64,000 nucleotides of DNA from Rutidosis leptorrhynchoides (lineage: Eukaryota > Streptophyta > Magnoliopsida > Asterales > Asteraceae), in assembly GCF_046630445.1 (NCBI RefSeq), contig NC_092335.1, positions 545,360,001 to 545,424,000 on the forward strand, read 5' to 3'. Below, piece after piece: positions 48,958 to 62,464 of this stretch. The notes below the pieces were generated by a model. It was not told the DNA's origin. It searched no databases and saw only the letters and a program-made list of their open reading frames with translations. Position numbers and translations under genes: made by a program. Within the stretch, counting starts at the first letter, position 1. The number at the start of each line of letters is the position of its first letter.

Positions 48958-49986
48958 ATTTTAAGTATTAAAAATATATAAATGAATATAGTTAATAAAT
49001 TATTAATATAATAAGAATATTAATAATATAAATATATAAACTTGTTCGATTACGATTATATGTTTTAATATATATAATTGATATAGGTTCTTGAATCCGA
49101 GGCCAACCCTGCAATTGTTCAGTTCAGTCGTATGCATATTTTTACTAAAAAATATCGTATCGTGAGTTTCACTTGCTCCCCTTTTAAATGCTTTTACAAT
49201 ATATTTTTGGGCTGAGAATACATTCCCTGCTTTTATAACTGTTTTACGAAATAGACACAAGTACTTAAAACTACATTCTATGGTTGGATTATGAATACCG
49301 AATATCGCCCCTTTTTAGCTTGGTAGCCTAAGAATTAGGGAAATGGCCCCTAATTGACGCGAATTCTAAAGATAGATCTATTGGACCTAACAAGTCCCAT
49401 CCGGGTTACGGATGCTTTAGTACTTCGACTTGTATATCATATCCGATGAGAGTCCCATAATGATGGGGGATATTCTATATGCATCTTGTTAATGTCGGTT
49501 ACCAGGCGTTCACCATAATGAATGATATTTTTATGCAGATTGCGAAATGCATGTATGATGTTTATGAAAATGAAATCTTGTGGTATATTAAAAATATTGA
49601 AATGATTGTTATGTTAAACCTGTGAACTCACCAACCTTTTGGTTGACACTTTTAAGCATGTTTATTCTCAGGTATGAAAGAAATCTTCCGATGTGCATTT
49701 GCTCATTTTAAAGACATTACTTGGAGTCATTAATGGCATATTTCAAAAGAAGTTGCATTCAAGTCATTCAAGTTTAAAAAGACGTTTATTAAGTCAATGA
49801 CATATTAGTCATTCAAATTGTGGGATTCATATATCATTTGTATCAAAAGGTTATATTTTGAAATGAGTTTGTCTTTTAAACTGAATGCAATGTTTGTAAA
49901 ATGTATCATATAGAGGTCAGTACCTCCAATGGGACCAGATGTTGAAGTGTTCGTCCAGGTGGATTAGGACGGGCCCTCACACCTAC

Positions 49987-50440
49987 CTCCTTAGTTTTGG
50001 AGATAACGGGTCGTTTGAGTCCGACCCAACCCAGTTAATCCATCGCCCAATCCACCAGTACACAATATCATCCTACCAAGCGACCCAGTTAACACTACCC
50101 ACTTTTGATCTCCAAATAGGACATCACAATTATCGTCATCTAATTGCTCAACCAAAATCAAATGACTCTTGAGCTTTGGGGTGCATCTCATGTTTATCAA
50201 GATCCAAGCATAATTCAAGTGTCTAACCATGAGATCACCAATACCCTCAATATCAAGTGTACTTTCATTCGCAACTCAAATTTTACTGGAGTATTCCTTG
50301 AAGTTCGCCATCTCATTCATGTATTGGGTAACATGATACGAGGCTCCCGAATTTCAAATCCAAGATTCGTCAAGAACCTATTCTTAGCACATCAACGCAT
50401 CTTCGATCACCGTAGTCACCATGCCCCCCACCCGACTTAA
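49987..50440 (-). pseudogene. Copia protease/pre-integrase fragment
   Basis: Minus-strand reading with NSGASYHVTQ (DSGA-type active site with Asp replaced by Asn), then FKEYSSKI, LDIEGIGDLM and MRCTPKLKSHLILVEQLDDD, as in copia aspartic protease and GAG-pre-integrase. Broken by stops; truncated at 49987 by the LARD1 insertion. Confidence 0.7.
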
Positions 50441-51209
50441 GAATCGGGCACTTTAACTTATAGTGACCAACTTATTGTCAATTCCAACACACCACGTTTT
50501 TGATCTTTGATGGATTTCTTGACCTATCTCTTCCCCGATTAACACTTAGAACCGAACCCGAAACCCCATTCGAATATTTCCTACGAATACCTTCACTATA
50601 AATCAAATCAAGGATTCCTTCAAAAATGATTTCAGTAGTTCTGGATGAACCACTAACCGCCGTAACTATACCGGCCCAACTATCGGGCAATGAAGATAGC
50701 AAAAACAATACTTCAAGCTCATCATCAAATTTAATATTCACCGATTTCAACCGAGTTAAAATCGAATTAAATTCGTTAAGATAACCCTCCGCCGAGGAAC
50801 CCTCAATCAACCTACCGTTGAACAGTTGCCGAATCAAGAAAACTTTGTTCAAAGTGGATGGATTTTCATACATGTTGAATAACACCGCAATCAATCCCGC
50901 GGTTGTGGTTTGACCCACAATGTTGTATGCAACATTCTTAGCCAGAGAAAGCCGAACAACCCCGGGGGCTTGCCTATCCAACAACTCCCACTTGCCTTGA
51001 GCCATCTCTTCCTATTTAACACCCTTTAACGGTTCATAAAGTTTCTTTTGATAGAGTGCATCTTCAATTTGCATCTTCCAAAAGCTAAAATCATTCCCAT
51101 CAAACATATCAATTTTAACATCACTCGTTTCCTTCATTGTTCCCGTAAAACCGAACCGAGGCTCTTGATACCGATTGTTAGAAATAAAGCATATGAGGCC
51201 TAATGACAC
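50441..51209 (-). pseudogene. gag: Copia gag (broken)
   Basis: Frame from the primer site: FDGNDFSFWKMQIEDALYQK, stop at 51014-51012, then KNVAYNIVG, ENPSTLNKVFLIRQLFNGRL, YLNEFNSILTRL and LLSSLPDSWAGIVTAV, the UBN2/copia gag signature. A damaged CCHC knuckle (CWN...VGHYKLKC) lies near 50505-50450 with stops inside it. Nucleocapsid-type RNA binding is expected in an intact relative. Confidence 0.85.
51161..51175 (-). other. Copia primer-binding site
   Basis: Minus strand ATCGGTATCAAGAGC abuts the LTR end; copia elements usually use a tRNA-Met site of this form. Confidence 0.75.
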
Positions 51210-51650
51210 TTGATAACCCTACGTTATCAAACTCACTGACAACAAACGGATTTAAGTGAAGAACACGAATAAAAATAGCAAAAACAATAAAACACGATAA
51301 TTTAACGAGGTTATATGTAATCACGAATGCTTACTTTAATCCTCGGCCACCAAAGAGAGTGCTTTTATTGATAATTTTTGTGCATACATGAATGGGTAAC
51401 AATAGGATGCTTAAATAGGCAAAAAAATATAAGGAAATAGCTTTGAGAGCAAGAAAACGCATTTTCTAGAAAATTCTCCCATCCAGTCTCGACTCGCGAT
51501 CCCGAGTCTCCATGCACAACCAATCTCGTGATTGCGAGATTCATGTCGAACAGAAACTCCACTAGCGAATTTGGAACTCGAGATCTTAAACCTTGTGCAA
51601 CAATTGTCGACTTTTTATTTCCTTGTTTAATTCAATTCGCACTTCTAACA
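51176..51650 (-). repeat. Copia 5' LTR
   Basis: 475 bp with TGTTAGAA/TTCTAACA ends. Contains the palindrome pair and TATA listed separately. Confidence 0.85.
51410..51541 (-). promoter_or_regulatory. Copia LTR promoter: inverted-repeat pair plus TATA
   Basis: GACTCG-CGATCC-CGAGTC (51491-51508) and AATCTCG-TGATTG-CGAGATT (51522-51541) start 31 bp apart. A TATA-like CTATTTAAG (51418-51410, minus) follows about 70 bp downstream. Confidence 0.5.
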
Positions 51651-52168
51651 GTCGAGTTCTATCTTTTAAGGAAAAATATGAACTGAGTCGATTTTTTTTA
51701 GATTCATAAATTAATGTTCATGGCATTTTGCATGTGAAGCATATGTTTATACTCTATTCATAGTTTTAAGATTTATTGTTCATGCAACATTGTATGATGT
51801 GTATTAATGTAATTGAAAAAAATTCTATTTAAATATTGTATATGTTTTTATCTGATTATACACAAACTCATGATTCTTTTTTTACCCATAAATGGTTAAC
51901 CAAATTCACCGTTTTTACTTAGTGATTAACCAGTTTAGCCGAATTAACCAAACCGTTATTTACCGCGCTAAACTGTTAAAGTTTTTCATTAACTGAAGTA
52001 TAGGTTATGGGGACGGTTTTCATACATAACCTCCTCAAATTGTCCTATGCACAATAACAAAATTAATAAAAACAAAATAACTATACAAGAAAATAATATG
52101 AAATCGTATACTTATACACTTATAGTTAATAGTTAAAGTTAACTTGTAAGTAAAAACTAGTGGTCAAT

Positions 52169-52188
52169 GCCCGTGCGTTGCACGGGGC
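52169..52188 (-). terminator. Helitron 3' terminal hairpin
   Basis: Seven- to eight-bp GC stem with a GTT loop next to the CTAG end, the usual rolling-circle termination signal of Helitrons. Confidence 0.85.
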
Positions 52189-53559
52189 ATGTTTGATGGA
52201 GGACACATTGGTTGACGTTAACGGTACCTTCAAACAATGTCTAATAGGCACAAAGTGCCGGGGGTCGATGAGCTGCCAAAATATTTGGTTTCATTGTTTT
52301 TTCCATATTAGTTTGACATAGTAATGAAGGACAGAGTAAATGTGTATTCCAACAATTACAAATGACATTTGTGCTAAGATAAACCTATGAGGCATGTTAG
52401 AGACGTGATTCAAGAGACTCTAACAGTTTAATTGAATATGCAGCATAGTCTTCAGAACAAAGCAGATCACCAGCATTCAAGTGTGTTGAGCGGCAACGTT
52501 ATGCCTATATAGACTGATTGTGATTGGAAAGTAGGCCGATTAAGTGATAGCACTCCTGATCTATCACAGATATGCTGCAGGAATAGAATGTGTATTTTTT
52601 TAGTTGATCCTCTGGACGAAGATGGACCGGAGACCTGCACTAATAAATGGTTAATTGTATGTTTCCCAGTGCTGTGTTAAAAGGCTATACAGTAACCATA
52701 ACCAATGAATATATTTAAGAGGTGTAGAACTACAAATAGGGTGGGCAACACATTGTATGAATTATGAAGCATCAACGGAATATAAACACAGAAGTTTACC
52801 CACAAATAAAAGTATAATCAGCATAAACAATAAGAACAACTATAGCTGGTACACATTACATGATGACCCGCATACTATAGAAGAGTCACGAGGCTGTTCA
52901 CTTTAGTCGGTTAACTGGTATAGACGATATGTAACCTTGGGGAACAGTCACATCATATACATGTTATTGTATACTTTTAAAAAACCAGGAACATTTATAC
53001 AGCAGATTAATGAGTAAATTTAAACATGTAATTGTTAGTTTTCCCTAACAGAGGCAAAGATCATATACTCTTTGTATAGAGACTTTCAAGGGTGTAATCT
53101 TTAAAAGACAGTCAGGCTAAACATTTACTGTCTGGTGTGAGGGGATTGGGGCCTAAAGATATACAAAGTGGGAAAAATACAGTTTCGTTATCCTAAAATG
53201 GGTCGACTCTATAATGGGGACATATGGGCATTCAAAGAATATAATTATTAAATATACAGGATTGAGTAATTGGATACAAATAGCTAAGCAATGAAATGAA
53301 GCTAATGGGATTACACAGATTGTATTAGGGACCAAAAAGCAAACCCGCGAATCAGGAGTTGATTTTGTTGATAATGCCAGCACCTGCAGATGTCTGTATA
53401 CCGTGAGGGTCAGATAACAGTGCCACCTGAGGAATAGTATGTATGTTAGGGTAGCTGGGGGAAATGCATTTGAAATAAATAGGTAATAGGATCAGTTAAT
53501 ATAAAAGGCAAAAGACAGGGCAAACCTTTAGATATTTTGTTTAAGGTTGTGGAAGGTTT
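52189..53559 (-). other. Helitron 3' non-coding region
   Basis: About 1.4 kb between the helicase remnant and the terminal hairpin. Not AT-dinucleotide rich, unlike the rest of the window, but no ORF or captured exon could be recognised. Confidence 0.55.
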
Positions 53560-55644
53560 CCTTGTAAACGACGTTTCTTGTGTGATTAGGAAGCCGCCTT
53601 TCATTATCACCAACCATGACTATTTTTATACCATCGGGGTTAGTGACTCTTGATAGTGCGACTTATAGTTGTCCGTGGCTGAAAGCTAGTTTCGGCAAGT
53701 AGATGTCGACAAAGTCTAGTGATTGGCCCTAGCTCTTGTTAATCGTCATGGCATAGCATGGCCTAACAGGAAATTGAATGCGCTGCATAACAAAAGGCCA
53801 CTTTGTTTGGGCAGAAGTTAGCACAATTCTGGGTATAATGACCATATTACCTACATGGGATCCGGTAATGATGCGCGTTTGAATAACTAATTTTTGGAAG
53901 TCTGTTATGATTAGACGGGTCCCGTTACACATGTCAGCACTGGGATATAAATTTTGCAACAACATTATTGGTTGACCTATCTTGAGTTTCAGCTTGTGAG
54001 GAGGTACCCCGGGGAAATTCAATTTATTTAAATATTCAACCGGGTACGATTGGTGCTGATCGATTGCATCGGTTGAGCCTTTGCATATTTCATCCGAGCT
54101 TTTGTATATCATAGTTTATCCCTGTAGCTTCTTAAACATATGCTTGTTTATCTGGTCTGCATCATCATTGCGGGGTGTTAAAATTGCTCTTTCACGCAAG
54201 TAGTCTTCGTTTTTATGCCTTTGAATAAAATCAGGGAAAATGGTATCTACGATCGCGTCAATTGGAGGTTTCTCTGATTTTACTATGAATTGGTCTGGAA
54301 TCTCTATCCATGTTGGTTCCTCTTCTCCATCTTTACATACCGCTGGAACCTAACCGTCTCCAATATCTAGTACCCATTTATTGAATTGCTGTTTTCGAGG
54401 ATCTACGTGACCATCTGCTGTGTATTCGTTGACCCACATAATGCGGGAGAGGGTGTGGAGTTGACAGTGTTGCCATAAATCAAATCGGTTAATGCAAGCT
54501 TGTACAACTTCCTGTCTTTTTCCTTTCGGTATCACGGGTAATATTTGTCTGAAATCACCCCCAAGTAGAATAGGCATTTCGCCAAATAGCTTACCTCTGT
54601 TTACCTCATTCTTAGCACCCAAAATATCCTTTAGGGTTTTGTCCAAAGCCTCAAATCCAAACCTCTGAGTCATGGGGGCTTCGTCCCAAATGATTAACCT
54701 GACTTGTTGCATCAGTTCTGCAAGATGGGTTTTTTTGTTTTATACCACACATGCTGTTCTCCATAAGGTCAAGAGGGATGACGAATCTACCGTGGGCAGT
54801 CCGGCCTTCCGGTAAAAGTAGTGAAGCGATGCCTGCATATATAGATTGTTATTTTTTGCATATGATCCAAAAATGCATTTGGTGTTTCTACTGTTAATGA
54901 TGGTGAGGCGTCAAACGCACAAAAATTAGTTAGTTTTATATATATAATTGATAATTTTTTTAGTTTTTCATGTATCATTATTTTTTGTAATGTAAAGAGG
55001 TTTTATCTAATAATTGAAAAAAAAGATTAAGAGCATTAAAGTGTAAATCATATTTATAGTGATTTTTTTAGAAACCAACAAAATGTATTTGAAAAGTAAA
55101 TTAGTAATATAAGATCATTATTTTATTATTATAAGGAGTTTGATCTAATAAATGAAAAAAGTTGAAGAGAGTTAGAGTATTAGAGGATAAATCATATTTA
55201 TGACTTATAATTCAACTTATTTGAGTTTAAAGGGAAATTACCTGAGGATGCCACTGCTAGGGCTATCAGTTTTTCGGACCTTAACTTTGTAAGAATGGTA
55301 TTGTAGACAAAAGTTTTCCCGGTACCTCCGGGACCATATAAGAAAAAAAGGCCGCCTGCTTGCTGTGTTACAGCTAAAATGACTTGATTATAAATGTTAA
55401 GTTGTTCTGGGTTGAGGGAGGCGTAAAGGGTCTGATGCTCATTCTTCAATTCTGCTAGATTGTAGTTTAACTCTTCGCGAATTAGACGATTGTCGAGTTG
55501 CGTTAGGAGGTCAGGGTCAGGTTGGGGTACATCCAGGAAATCTCCTAATGATTTACCATTTTTGTTCAAGATACCTTGAATTTCCAATAAACAATAGTTT
55601 CTAAGTTGAGACTCACTCAAGATCAAATCAGGGAAGTTGTATAG
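53560..55644 (-). pseudogene. Helitron PIF1-like helicase (C-terminal part), one intron, broken
   Basis: Unwinds DNA during rolling-circle transposition in intact relatives. Exon A (55644-55241): SESQLRNYCLLEIQ, LNPEQLNIYNQV and Walker A GPGGTGKT (about 55339-55316). An intron of about 407 nt (GT at 55240, AG at about 54834) joins VASSG to [13 protein letters not shown]. Exon B continues with LIIWDEAPM (Walker B/DEAP), GGDFRQILPVIPKG, then GQPIMLLQNL, CNGTRLI and finally VALSRVTNPDGI. Stops at about 54351, 54118, 53731 and 53670, and a one-base slip in an A7 run near 54738. Truncated at 55644 by LARD3. Confidence 0.88.
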
Positions 55645-55835
55645 TGTGATGACCCGGATTTTTCCGACTACTTGATTATACTATCTACATGATTTAATAA
55701 TTCCGAATTGATAAGCAATGAATTTTAATAAGTCTTGAACCTCCGGAAAGAGTTTTACACAAGATTTTGGTCACCCTTTTATTCCTACGATTCACGAACA
55801 TCATAACTTGTATTAATTATATATGTATGTATATA

Positions 55836-55898
<63 letters not shown>

Positions 55899-56165
55899 TG
55901 AAAATATGATAATTAAATATCTCATTAAGTATATTAACATGGTATTATATATACATTTTTATACTACTAATTTAAAGAGTTTTCGAACAATATATATTTT
56001 ACTTTTTAAACGACGTAATTAACTTATGTTAAAATGTATTTACATACAATGTATTATGAGTATAAATACATCCTTAAAAGTATTGAATACACTTAATAAT
56101 ATACAAATACAGATAAGGGATAGCTATATTCATATTTCCATTCATTTTTCTCAAGAATTCTACTC

Positions 56166-56415
56166 GTATTTATACGCGTATTATACGCAGCTTCTAGAAG
56201 TATTTACTATTGGTATATACTAATTGAAATCTATAATTACGTATTTATATGGTATTTATACGCGTATTATACGCAACTTCTAGAAGTATTTACTATTGGT
56301 ATATACGAATAGAAATCTACAATTATTGATGTATTATGTCATGCATGACCTAATGGATTTTAACTTATACTAGATATTTTTCACAAAACAAAAAAATTAC
56401 AACTAGTATATAAAG
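56166..56415 (+). promoter_or_regulatory. LARD3 promoter: duplicated CTTCTAGAAG element plus TATA
   Basis: CTTCTAGAAG at 56191-56200 and 56277-56286 (86 bp apart); each contains TTCnnGAA, the core of a heat-shock element. TATATAAAG at 56407-56415. Confidence 0.5.
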
Positions 56416-57428
56416 ACACCATGTTTGATCAAAATTTTACCATTCCATTTTCTAATTTTTACTTCAAGTTTACTTACACACATATACTCTCTCTAGTTCT
56501 GGTATCCCTTTCTTTGTTCTTCATATATTTCTAGCAAGTTCAAGCTTCAAAATTAAGGTATTAACCTTCTCTAAACTATTGTTCAATTCATATGTTTATA
56601 GCTATCTATATAAGAGTTTATAAACTAGAACATAGTTTAGTTGATTCTAAACTAGTTTGAAAAACTAATCTAATCTTTCTAACTTAACTCTAATAACACT
56701 TATTTATATGTATTATGATGTTATATTAAGTTAATATAAGAACTTATAACTTGTACATATGAAGAACACCTTGAAACTTAACACATATCGTTTAATCTCC
56801 ATTCGGTAAAAAGCGGGTTGTTTTAGGTTGGGAATTAAAAACCTATCTTAGACTTTGAGTTCGAGGCTAAGACTTAGGAAATATGTTAATATATGTAATT
56901 AAGACTTCCAGTAATTTTTTCATGATTTTAGACAAAGTGAAAGTATTTTATCAAAAATCATATATTGGGTGGATGTCGGGATTCTTCCAAATCTGACCAC
57001 CGACACAAAAAGAGGGTAAAAATCTAAAGATTACTACTTGGGCTGAACTTTTCAAATTAGTTTTGAAAAATTAACTTCTTAAGGAATCCATAGCAATTTG
57101 ATTCACTTTAAACGGAGTTGTAATGATTATTTGGCGAGCAAAACAAAATCTACTAAAATTAACTTTATATGGACGAAATTTATCTTATAAAAACTATATT
57201 AACCATATTCTTGCTAACTTTTCCCATATCCTATATATATTTGGACATGTTATCATTAGTATAACAAAATATTATAATCTTGGTTGATTCCGAGATTGTA
57301 TATATATAATAATCTTGGTACGTTCCATGACAATACATATACAATACGTTTTAATAAATCCTAAGTCAACACGTCTCTGGATTGATGCAAGACAATATGT
57401 ACACAATACTTCGTGGGTTAATTCTAAG

Positions 57429-57532
<104 letters not shown>

Positions 57533-58594
57533 GATTATTGGACTGTCGGACTTTTCGGACTATTTTGAACTACTAACAAAGGACTACTAACAATGGACTA
57601 CTAACATAAAATGTTAAAAATTATTTTATAAGTATTCTATGAACTTGCTATATTAATTTTGTTCGCATGTATTATTATCCAAATCATTATTATTGATATA
57701 GGTTTGTGAATCCAAGGACGTCGGCTATATTTTAATAAGTTGAAAACTTGTTAAAACTACACTTTTACGACAGTGAGTATATAGTCCCATTTTTAAACTC
57801 TTCAAATATTTTGGGATGAGAATACATGCATCTTTTGTTTTTCGAAATAGACACAAGTACTTAAATATATATTCTATGTTGAGTTGTACCTTTGTATATA
57901 TCCCTAATAGTCTGGTAACTATTTGTTACATGTGGTTAACATGTAAGCGCGAATCCTATTGATAGATCTATTGGGTTTGACAACCCCACTCGGGCTAGTT
58001 AGTACTAGTTCATAACGGGTGTTTAGTACTTCATTTTACTACACTTGGTACGGTGTAGAGATAACTTTGAAAAGGGAATATGCACGGAAAACATCTGTTA
58101 AGTATAGTTACTGGGCGCTCAGCAACATATAGAATATCTTTGCAGAAACGTTTATAACATGAAATCTTGTGGTCTATTATTATATCTTATACTGGCTTTA
58201 AAACCTATATCTCACCAACCTTTATGTTGATAGTTTAGGCATGTTTATTCTCTGGTCTTTAAAAGTCTTCCGCTGATTGCTTGCTCATGGTGTTGCATGG
58301 CGTCGTTCATGCTTGTGTTTAAAGAAAGTTGCATTCTAATAAACATTATCTTTGTCATGTAATATATTTGGCTATTATGCCCACGTTGTAATATTCCAAA
58401 ACTTATGTATTCGGGGATCATTTCTCAAATGATCGCCCACATGTTTAAAACTTTCATTTATATATGAAAGGTTTGGTCGTTATGAAATAAGGATGCAATA
58501 TTTTATAAAATACATCATATAGAGGTCAAATACCTCGCTATTGAGATCAATGAATAACGTACCTCGTTAGAGTAATATGAACGGGTCGTTTCAA

Positions 58595-58607
58595 TTGGTA
58601 TCAGAGC
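58595..58607 (+). other. LARD3 primer-binding site (tRNA-Met type)
   Basis: TTGGTATCAGAGC one base after the LTR. Confidence 0.9.
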
Positions 58608-58971
58608 GTTGGTCTTAGCGAACCAGGTTTTGCATTAGTGTGTCTAACTAATAGTTGTTAAGATGCATTAGTGAGTCTGGACTTCGACCGTGTCTGCATG
58701 TCAAGAGTTTTGCTTATCATTTCTTGTCGGAAATTACCTGCTTATCATTCTTAGTCTAGACATGTCTTAATGCATTGATTGCATGGATAATGTATAGACA
58801 AATTCATATCTTAGAGTATATGTTACTGTAAACTTTGCCTGACAGGTTCCGAAAGTTCCTCTGTAATCTGCGGAATCCCTTGTACTATATATAGGAATTC
58901 TATGTAATTAGAATATCATCCAATATCCGAAAATCTTTTCATATCAAAAATACCTTATCTAACCGTGTAAG

Positions 58972-59400
58972 ATGAATTCCGCTACTAGTTCGAGTTTCTC
59001 GGATTCTGACAGCTATTTCGATATGGATTTCTACCTGAGCTCTGAAAGCAGTGTAACCGAAATGGATCAACCAATTAGCCATCATCAATTCTAGATGAAT
59101 TGGGGATGGGTTCGTAGCCGACTCAATCAATAGAGACAAGAAGAAGGCGATCCTTTCCATCAACCAAATTTCCCTCTTGGCGAAGAACCTGAAGCACTTA
59201 CTATTATAAACCTTTTTCATCCGCTCGTTCCAACCGCCAATCATCCCGGAGTAATATAAGAAGTCAACGAGCTTCGCCCTCGAGTAGTGACTTTGGAGAG
59301 TATGATGCACAACTTGCAGGCATCACAGACATCACCAGCATCAGTACCAACAGCACCTATACCACCAACAAAAACATCCGCATCACTCGCCTCAACATAA
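58972..59400 (+). pseudogene. LARD3 gag-like ORF, with deletion and stops
   Basis: Same protein plan as 42777-43301, one frame from ATG 58972 to TAA 59398-59400. In-frame stops lie after SHHQF, at the NQ-stop-RQEEGD position shared with LARD2, and in the coiled-coil segment. A deletion removes about 30 codons in the middle (between EALT and HPLV). Confidence 0.65.
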
Positions 59401-59572
59401 CAATCCGTACCTCGAGCATAATCTTCGTCCAACATCTCTCATTTTTGTTCTGTATATCGTTCTACATCAACATCATACGCCTCGAAGACACCAAGGAAAA
59501 CAACAAACGATGAAGTATTGATTCATAACTTCATTGGAGAAATATTTCGCGGCGATTATCGTTCATATCATA

Positions 59573-62417
59573 TGAAGCGTCCCATTCATATCGAATATAA
59601 ATGTCACGTACTCATTGGTGTCATTGCCAGTTATTGATCTCTATATGTGACATTTTTCAAAATCTGCATTCGTTTTTATAATACAAACCATAACCTTTAT
59701 TATAATCAAAGGTTCAAACAGCATAATAATGATTACCGTTCAGCGATAATGTTAGTTTTACAAACTTTACATTTGATAATAACAATACGATTTCCAACAT
59801 ATTTTACATTACAAATCTTCCGATATGCAATTTTATTTTTGATACAAATATGCATACTCCAAATCCTGCTTAAATTCGGCATAATGCAGCGGAAGCTTTT
59901 AATTATCACCTGAGAATAAACATGCTTAAAACGTCAACATAAAGTTGGTGAGATATAGGTTTAATGCTAGCAGCGTTATAAATATAGACCACAAGATTTA
60001 ATATACATAAATGTTTTAATAAAAATATTCTAAGTGGTTGAGCACTTGATAACCATACTTAACATTTAATCAACGTCGCATATTCCCTTTATTATGAAAT
60101 CTCACTACACTGTACCAAGTGTAGTCACCAAAACGAAGTACTGTGCAACCGTTGAATACTGGTCGTCCAGTCCGGTTGGGGTGTCAGGCCCGATAGATCT
60201 ATCAACAGGATTCGCGTTTACAATACCGCATGTAAATAGTAGTTACCAAGTTACAGGGAAGTATTCCAGTGGTACAACTCAACGTAGAATATATATTTTT
60301 AATCACTTGTGTCCATAACGTAATTCATAAAATGCATGTATTCTCATCCAGAAATATTTAGAGTTTAAAAGTGGGACTATATACTCACTTTTGCCTTGAA
60401 GATATTTAACACGACTTGGTCTCCGATAGATATCACGAACCTAACCATATATATAATATATTAACATATTTTTTTTTCCAAATAATTGTTACATATATAC
60501 TTATAATACTTTTAATATCTATTAGTCCGTAGTTAGCAGTCCGATGTTAGTGGTCCACAATTAGTTGCTCAATAAAATAAATAAAGACCCCATTGTATTT
60601 GTATTGATCAGAATTAATCTCGACCCATGGTACCATGTTGTCAAATGACGTGTTGCGTACATAAAGTACCGTGTTGTCAAATGACGTGTTGCGTACAATC
60701 ATGAGGTCTTATAATTAATCTTCTCGGGTTGTTTACGGGTGATCTTGAAATATATAAAATCAAATCATAAGTAAATATATATAAAATATCATATTAGTTA
60801 GAAAGGATATGATTAGTTTAGTTTTACTCCAATTAATTTCGTAGCTAAACTAGCTTCGGATACCCAATTTTGTTTTAGCCGTAGTTTCTTCAATATAACT
60901 CCGTTTTTGTTGGTTCAACTTGCCACTTCCTTGGATCAAGTCATTATTTATGAATATAAATTGTAAATACCTTAGTTTGTATTCAAAATCACAGGTTATA
61001 GGTCAAACTTTGGTAAATCTTATGAAAGTGATCATTTCCGTCATAAAAAAAACATCTAGATGATCATTTTTATAAAAATACTTACACTTTGAGTTATACC
61101 ATGAAATTTTTATATATTAACATATTCATAAGAAATATCATTTTTCCAGAATATAAACTTCCAATTCAAAGTTTAAGATGATTTTTAATTATCCAACCCA
61201 AAACAGCCCCCGGTTGCACTCCGACGACGTAGATGCAGTTTTAAGGTGTTCTTTGTAAAAACAAGTTGTATCTTGTTAAGTTAGCATATGTTTATGATAT
61301 ATTACAGGTCTTGAAGTTTTTTAAAAGTCAAGTTAGAAGGATCTATTTAGTTTGCAAATAAGTTTAAAATCATTCAAACTATGTTCTTGTTGTTATAATT
61401 TATAACCCAAAATAAGATAGCTATATGAATATGAATCGAATAAGATTATGAACAAGGTTACTACCTCAAGTTACTTGGATAAAGCTACTAGAAAGGAAGT
61501 ATAATTCTTGATCCTAAAGAGTGGTGAAGTTGGATTGAAAGATTGGAAGTAATATTGCAACTTCTTGATTCTAGGTTGTTTTTATGATGATTAAAGCTTG
61601 TAATTGAAGCTAAATGATGGGGAAAATGCTTGGAGATGATCAAGTATGAAGTTAGGAGTGTTTTGAGAGAGAAATGGGAGTGTAAGTATGAGAAAATGGA
61701 ATGAAGAAATGGTGTTCATGCATAAAAACGTTTTTAGGTTATAAAGAAAGAAAATATTCCTAATTTTGTTTTCTTGCTAAATAATTCATGCTACTTGACA
61801 AATGGTTGGTTCCACATGTTCCTTAATCATTTAAGGCTACTAAGGATGATAATTGATGTGTATATACCAATAATATATACATCTAGAAGCTGCGTACAAT
61901 ACGGTTACATATACCCTAGGTATACGTGTAGAAATCTTGAGGAAACAGAACGAGAATTCAATTATAACTATCTTTTGTGAATATTCTTATATTGTTTTAT
62001 GTATTTAAGCCCTTTAAAAGTGATTAAATACGTATTTATACGATACTTGTATAAGCATTATAGGTTATAGGTATATATGTCAAAGAACGTTACGTATAGT
62101 TACCGTTTTGAAAACTTAAGTTAGTAGTCTCAAAGTATACTTATAACTAATTGTTATTAGTACACAATGAGATGTTAAACCATCCTTAGATCATTTTAAA
62201 TATGTATAAATACGTATATGTACACAATCGTATAATTATTGTATGTTATATAGTTCGTGATATCATCTATCAAATTGGACGGTCAAACGTTGTGTAAAAC
62301 TCTTTTCAAAAACACAAGACTCAACAATTTAGATTGCTTATCATGTTGGTAATGTGTAATTTATGTATATATTAATCTTATATGTATAAAACGATTGGAA
62401 AAATCCGGGTCGTTACA
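59573..62417 (-). repeat. Chromovirus 3' LTR
   Basis: Minus-strand TGTAACGACCCGG ... GGGACGCTTCA, 2845 bp. It is bounded inside by 'gtacctacccgttaaataaatttcgtc' (62417-62445), the same junction as LARD1 and LARD2, so the LARDs are probably derivatives of this lineage. Related along its length to the solo LTR at 2195-5296. Confidence 0.9.
60631..60696. repeat. 36-bp tandem duplication with TGACGTG
   Basis: TACC(A/G)TGTTGTCAAATGACGTGTTGCGTAC at 60631-60660 and 60667-60696 (described here by its consensus), one difference between copies. TGACGTG is a bZIP-type site. Confidence 0.85.
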
Positions 62418-62464
62418 GTACCTACCCGTTAAATAAATTTCGTCCCGAAATTTTAAAGTTGTAC

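Larger units (their letters stand above)
52157..55644 (-). mobile_element. Helitron, 3' portion, truncated by LARD3
   Basis: The minus-strand 3' end is CTAG (52157-52160) followed by T. Nine nt upstream is a GC-rich hairpin (52169-52188: GCCCGTGC-GTT-GCACGGGG). The element carries a PIF1-type helicase on the same strand. Hairpin, CTAG and helicase together identify a Helitron. It continues beyond the LARD3/chromovirus insertion outside the window. Confidence 0.85.
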
